Shown piece by piece: positions 61,591 through 64,000 of a DNA stretch of 64,000 bases. How positions within the stretch are numbered: position 1 is the stretch's first letter; every line of letters starts with the position of its first letter. A model generated the notes under the pieces. The model searched no databases. It was not told the origin of the DNA and was given only the letters and a program-made list of their open reading frames with translations. Both the position numbers and the translations under genes were made by a program. Source of the stretch: Pontiella sulfatireligans (GTDB taxonomy: Bacteria > Verrucomicrobiota > Kiritimatiellia > Kiritimatiellales > Pontiellaceae); the NCBI RefSeq assembly GCF_900890705.1, contig NZ_CAAHFH010000001.1:1240001-1304000 (forward strand). Direction: 5' to 3'.

Positions 61591-62637
61591 TCAATCGATG
61601 CCATGAAATTCCCGTACGGCATCAAACATGGCCAATACATTTTCGAGAGGTGTTTCCTCCAGAATCGAGTCGTGACTGGCCCCGGCAATATAGCCTCCAC
61701 CGGGAACCATGATTCCAAGCACCCGAAGCGTCTCCTCCCTCACACTTTCCGGAGTTCCACAAATGAGTGCATGGTGGGAATCAATACCGCCATTGAGCAC
61801 CAATCGATCGCCAAAGGTTTCCTTCAATGCGCGAATATCCATATCGCGACAGTCCGGTTGGAGCGCATGCAGACCATCCAACCCGGCTTCCAAAAAACAA
61901 GGCATCAACTCTTGGACTGAACCGCAGGAGTGCATTTGAACCTTCAACCCGAAACCATGTGCCTGATCAATCAGACGCTTGAGATGCGGTTGAATAAAGG
62001 TGCGAAACATGGAGGGACTGATTAATGCACCGTTTTGAGAACCGAAATCATTTCCGAAAAAGAAAATATCCATAAGGTCGGCGGCCTCTTCAAAGGTCTG
62101 CTGATTTACCGCATAGTAGAAATCAACGACCTTGGTGAACACCCTATGGACAACGTCAGGATCTTCGTACATCAGGATGTACATTTCTTCCATGCCCAAC
62201 AGGTCGATCACATCATGCCAGAATGGACTCCACTCGCCACCCATAACGGCATACTGCCCTTCCCAACACCCGATTTCCTCCCGCAAATGCGAGACCTCCA
62301 TCCATGCGGGATCGGGCCATTCATAGCGTTCAACCTCCTCCAGCCCAACATCCCTTAACGGAATGGAAATGCCATGCCCCCACCCAATGCCTTTGCGTTC
62401 GATCCCAAATACAGTACGCGTGTGTACATCCGGATCGGAGAACGTAACTTGCGGCCCCGCGTAGCGGGCACGTACCGTGCGGAAATCATCGTGAAAGCGC
62501 TCCAGCAAGCCCTCTTCACTCAACCCCAACTCGCGCCGCGCCTTGAGACAAAACGCATCCGACATGCCGCACCAGACCGGCGTGCGGTCAAAAGGCTGAT
62601 GATCATATGCGGCAAGTACCCGTTCTCTTGAAGTCAT
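61591..62637 (-). CDS. Uroporphyrinogen decarboxylase-family protein
   Basis: 348 residues, no signal peptide, so cytoplasmic. TIM barrel of the URO-D superfamily: TSRERVLAAYDHQPFDRTPVW at the start, MGGEWSPFWHDVIDLLG, the metal-ligand-like LKVQMHSCGSV (near 230), LQPDCRDM and LNGGIDSHH. It lacks the complete haem-type active site (the N-terminal RxAG/RQAGR motif), so it is not a haem biosynthetic HemE. It is more like the MtaA/CmuA-type methyltransferase branch that handles corrinoid-bound methyl groups. ATGA overlap with the fucosidase (stop at 62634) shows tight coupling. In a sugar operon it might demethylate a methylated sugar, but this is inference. Confidence 0.8.
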   Translation of the reverse strand: MTSRERVLAAYDHQPFDRTPVWCGMSDAFCLKARRELGLSEEGLLERFHDDFRTVRARYAGPQVTFSDPDVHTRTVFGIERKGIGWGHGISIPLRDVGLEEVERYEWPDPAWMEVSHLREEIGCWEGQYAVMGGEWSPFWHDVIDLLGMEEMYILMYEDPDVVHRVFTKVVDFYYAVNQQTFEEAADLMDIFFFGNDFGSQNGALISPSMFRTFIQPHLKRLIDQAHGFGLKVQMHSCGSVQELMPCFLEAGLDGLHALQPDCRDMDIRALKETFGDRLVLNGGIDSHHALICGTPESVREETLRVLGIMVPGGGYIAGASHDSILEETPLENVLAMFDAVREFHGID

Positions 62638-64000
62638 TTCCTCTCACCCCGCGGCATGGTTTTAGCAGGCGCAGGAATTCGCGTTTCAAACTCGATCCGT
62701 ATCGGATAGGCCATTCCGTAGGAAGGCTCTTTAGTGAGTTGGATTTCCAATCCGGCTTCGGTTTGCTCCCAAAGGAGCTCGCCGTCCGTGCCCAGCAGCG
62801 AGACGAACTTCACGCCCGACAGGTCTACCCCCTTGAAGGTTTCCAGCACCAGTTTCTCGCCGGGCCATTTGAGCATGGTGGCATAAAGCACGGAGTTGGC
62901 CTTGTTGCGGGTGAAACGAACGTCCTCGATCGTTGATTCATACAGCTTGACGCCATGCTCGTTCCGTTTACCCCACTGCTCGCCGACTACGCCGTGGACC
63001 ACGTAAGGCCGCGTTGAATAGACCGCCTCGCCACATGCCTCCAGCCAATCCCCCAACTCATACATCATGGTCTTCTGCTCTTCGGGAAAGGTTCCATCGG
63101 GCTTCGGGGCAAAGGAAAGCATCAAAACCCCGCGCTTGCTGATGATATCCATCAACTGGTCGACAATCTGGTTGGTGGGCTTGATTGGAGTGTCGGGAAC
63201 ATAACCCCAATTATGATCGTCATAAACACAATCATCCGTCTGCCAGGCCATGCCGGCAATCTGGTCCATGCCTCCCCGTTCGAAATCACGAACTGCGGAG
63301 CCCGGCTTAAAGGTGCTGCCATTCTTGTAGTTCAGCACCACGTTCGGCGAACCGAATGCCCCTTGCCCGAACCGGATCGCATTGTTGTAATAATGCGCAG
63401 CAAACTCCTTGCGGCGCGATTCAAATGCCGGCGGATTCATCCCCCAGTCAAAATAGTAGAGATCGGGCTGATACATATCGGCCAACTCCTTGGTCCGGGC
63501 CAGCCAACGATCCAGGTCGCGCTGGCTTGGCGTAACCGTGTTCCGTGCCCGCTCGAACCACTCCCCGCGAGTCTCCCCTTCCCTGAACCGGGCCTCGGCC
63601 AGCTCCTTCGGATAGACGGGGTTGCCATACAGATCCTGATTGGCCGGATTCTTGGCATCATATTGGTTAATGTGGTTCCACTGGAAAAACATGTAGTTCC
63701 AAGCACTGTGATTGGAAACTCCAAACTTCAGCCCCCGTTTGCGGACCGCCTTCGCCATCTCGTTCACGAGATCGCGCTTCGGCCCCATGTTCACCGAGTT
63801 CCACTTAGAGAGCTTGGTATCCCAAAGACAAAACGAGTCGTGGTGCACGCCCATCATGGTGAAAAACTTCGCGCCGCCCCGGATGCAGAGATCGGCCCAC
63901 AGATCCGCGTCAAAGTTTTCCGCCTTGAACATGGGAATAAAATCCTTGTAGCCGAACTCGGCAGGATCACCATATTTGTCCAGATGGTGCCTGTGCTGGG
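62634..64000 (-). CDS. GH29 alpha-L-fucosidase, 5' end outside window
   Basis: The frame is open to base 64000 (QHRHHLDKYGDPAEFGYKDF before the internal Met at 63932), so at least 455 residues are visible and the N-terminus is missing. GH29 signs: GGAKFFTMMGVHHDSFCLWDT, GPKRDLVNEM, KFGVSNHSAWNY and the nucleophile Asp in YYFDWGMNPP. The C-terminal beta domain ends in a Pro/Arg-rich tail. The enzyme releases alpha-L-fucose and would act on a fucose-bearing sulfated glycan. First visible gene of the right-hand operon; the stop overlaps the UroD-like start. Confidence 0.92.
   Translation of the reverse strand, partial: QHRHHLDKYGDPAEFGYKDFIPMFKAENFDADLWADLCIRGGAKFFTMMGVHHDSFCLWDTKLSKWNSVNMGPKRDLVNEMAKAVRKRGLKFGVSNHSAWNYMFFQWNHINQYDAKNPANQDLYGNPVYPKELAEARFREGETRGEWFERARNTVTPSQRDLDRWLARTKELADMYQPDLYYFDWGMNPPAFESRRKEFAAHYYNNAIRFGQGAFGSPNVVLNYKNGSTFKPGSAVRDFERGGMDQIAGMAWQTDDCVYDDHNWGYVPDTPIKPTNQIVDQLMDIISKRGVLMLSFAPKPDGTFPEEQKTMMYELGDWLEACGEAVYSTRPYVVHGVVGEQWGKRNEHGVKLYESTIEDVRFTRNKANSVLYATMLKWPGEKLVLETFKGVDLSGVKFVSLLGTDGELLWEQTEAGLEIQLTKEPSYGMAYPIRIEFETRIPAPAKTMPRGERK

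Noticed and set aside
61591..62637. HemE, haem biosynthesis enzyme
   Set aside because: The N-terminal arginine motif of true HemE is missing and the gene is coupled to a fucosidase; a methyltransferase-like relative is more likely.

Overview
The window reads as a piece of a marine bacterium that degrades sulfated polysaccharides, most likely a member of Kiritimatiellota (Pontiella-like) or a close PVC-superphylum relative. The evidence is many secreted sulfatases, DUF1080/esterase fusions, a PEP-CTERM protein, SHD1 and uroporphyrinogen-decarboxylase-like proteins, a Planctomycetes-style Ser/Thr kinase and an ECF sigma factor, and no SusC/SusD pair. Taxonomy is inferred from protein style only. 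Nearly every gene lies on the minus strand. The exceptions are the kinase (34694-36742) and the two genes of an insertion element.

Layout. (1) 1-7908: a sulfatase cut by the left edge, a GH28-type hydrolase, a second sulfatase and a beta-helix protein, then a TonB-like/PA14-like protein and a small SHD1 protein. (2) 8326-34494: very large modular secreted proteins. Two are giant tandem sulfatases, one is a DUF1080-esterase-beta-helix fusion, one is a sulfatase with Ca-binding repeats, and four carry no recognisable enzyme. They are built from the same few beta-sandwich modules (called A, B, C and D below). (3) 34694-42655: a Ser/Thr kinase, a DUF1080-esterase, a beta-helix protein and an ECF sigma factor. 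(4) 42803-64000: a tightly packed, probably single operon read right to left. Its order is GH29 fucosidase (cut by the right edge), UroD-like protein, DUF1080-esterase, GH27, five-bladed-propeller hydrolase, sulfatase, GH36, GH2, a pectate-lyase-like protein and a GH42-like hydrolase. The pectate-lyase-like gene is split in two by an IS91-like element of about 2.46 kb (46064-48520).

The main discovery is a promoter-like element before nine transcription units on the minus strand. On that strand it reads GTGTCC, then usually nGTTT, then GGTAAC. The gap between the hexamers TGTCCn and GGTAAC is exactly 17 nt in all nine cases. It has the form of an ECF-type promoter, and an ECF sigma gene sits in the same window with no anti-sigma factor beside it. 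The simplest model is a sulfatase/adhesin regulon read by that sigma factor, perhaps with input from the nearby membrane kinase.

The giant proteins appear to have evolved by duplicating and reshuffling whole modules, leaders and terminators. Three pieces of evidence support this: diverged direct repeats flank the 26290-30381 gene, one of them holding a remnant of a sulfatase 3' end; an identical 43-bp leader precedes two paralogues; and the 26290-30381 protein joins in one chain the domains that two adjacent genes (36813-41573) encode separately. No rRNA, tRNA or CRISPR array was seen.
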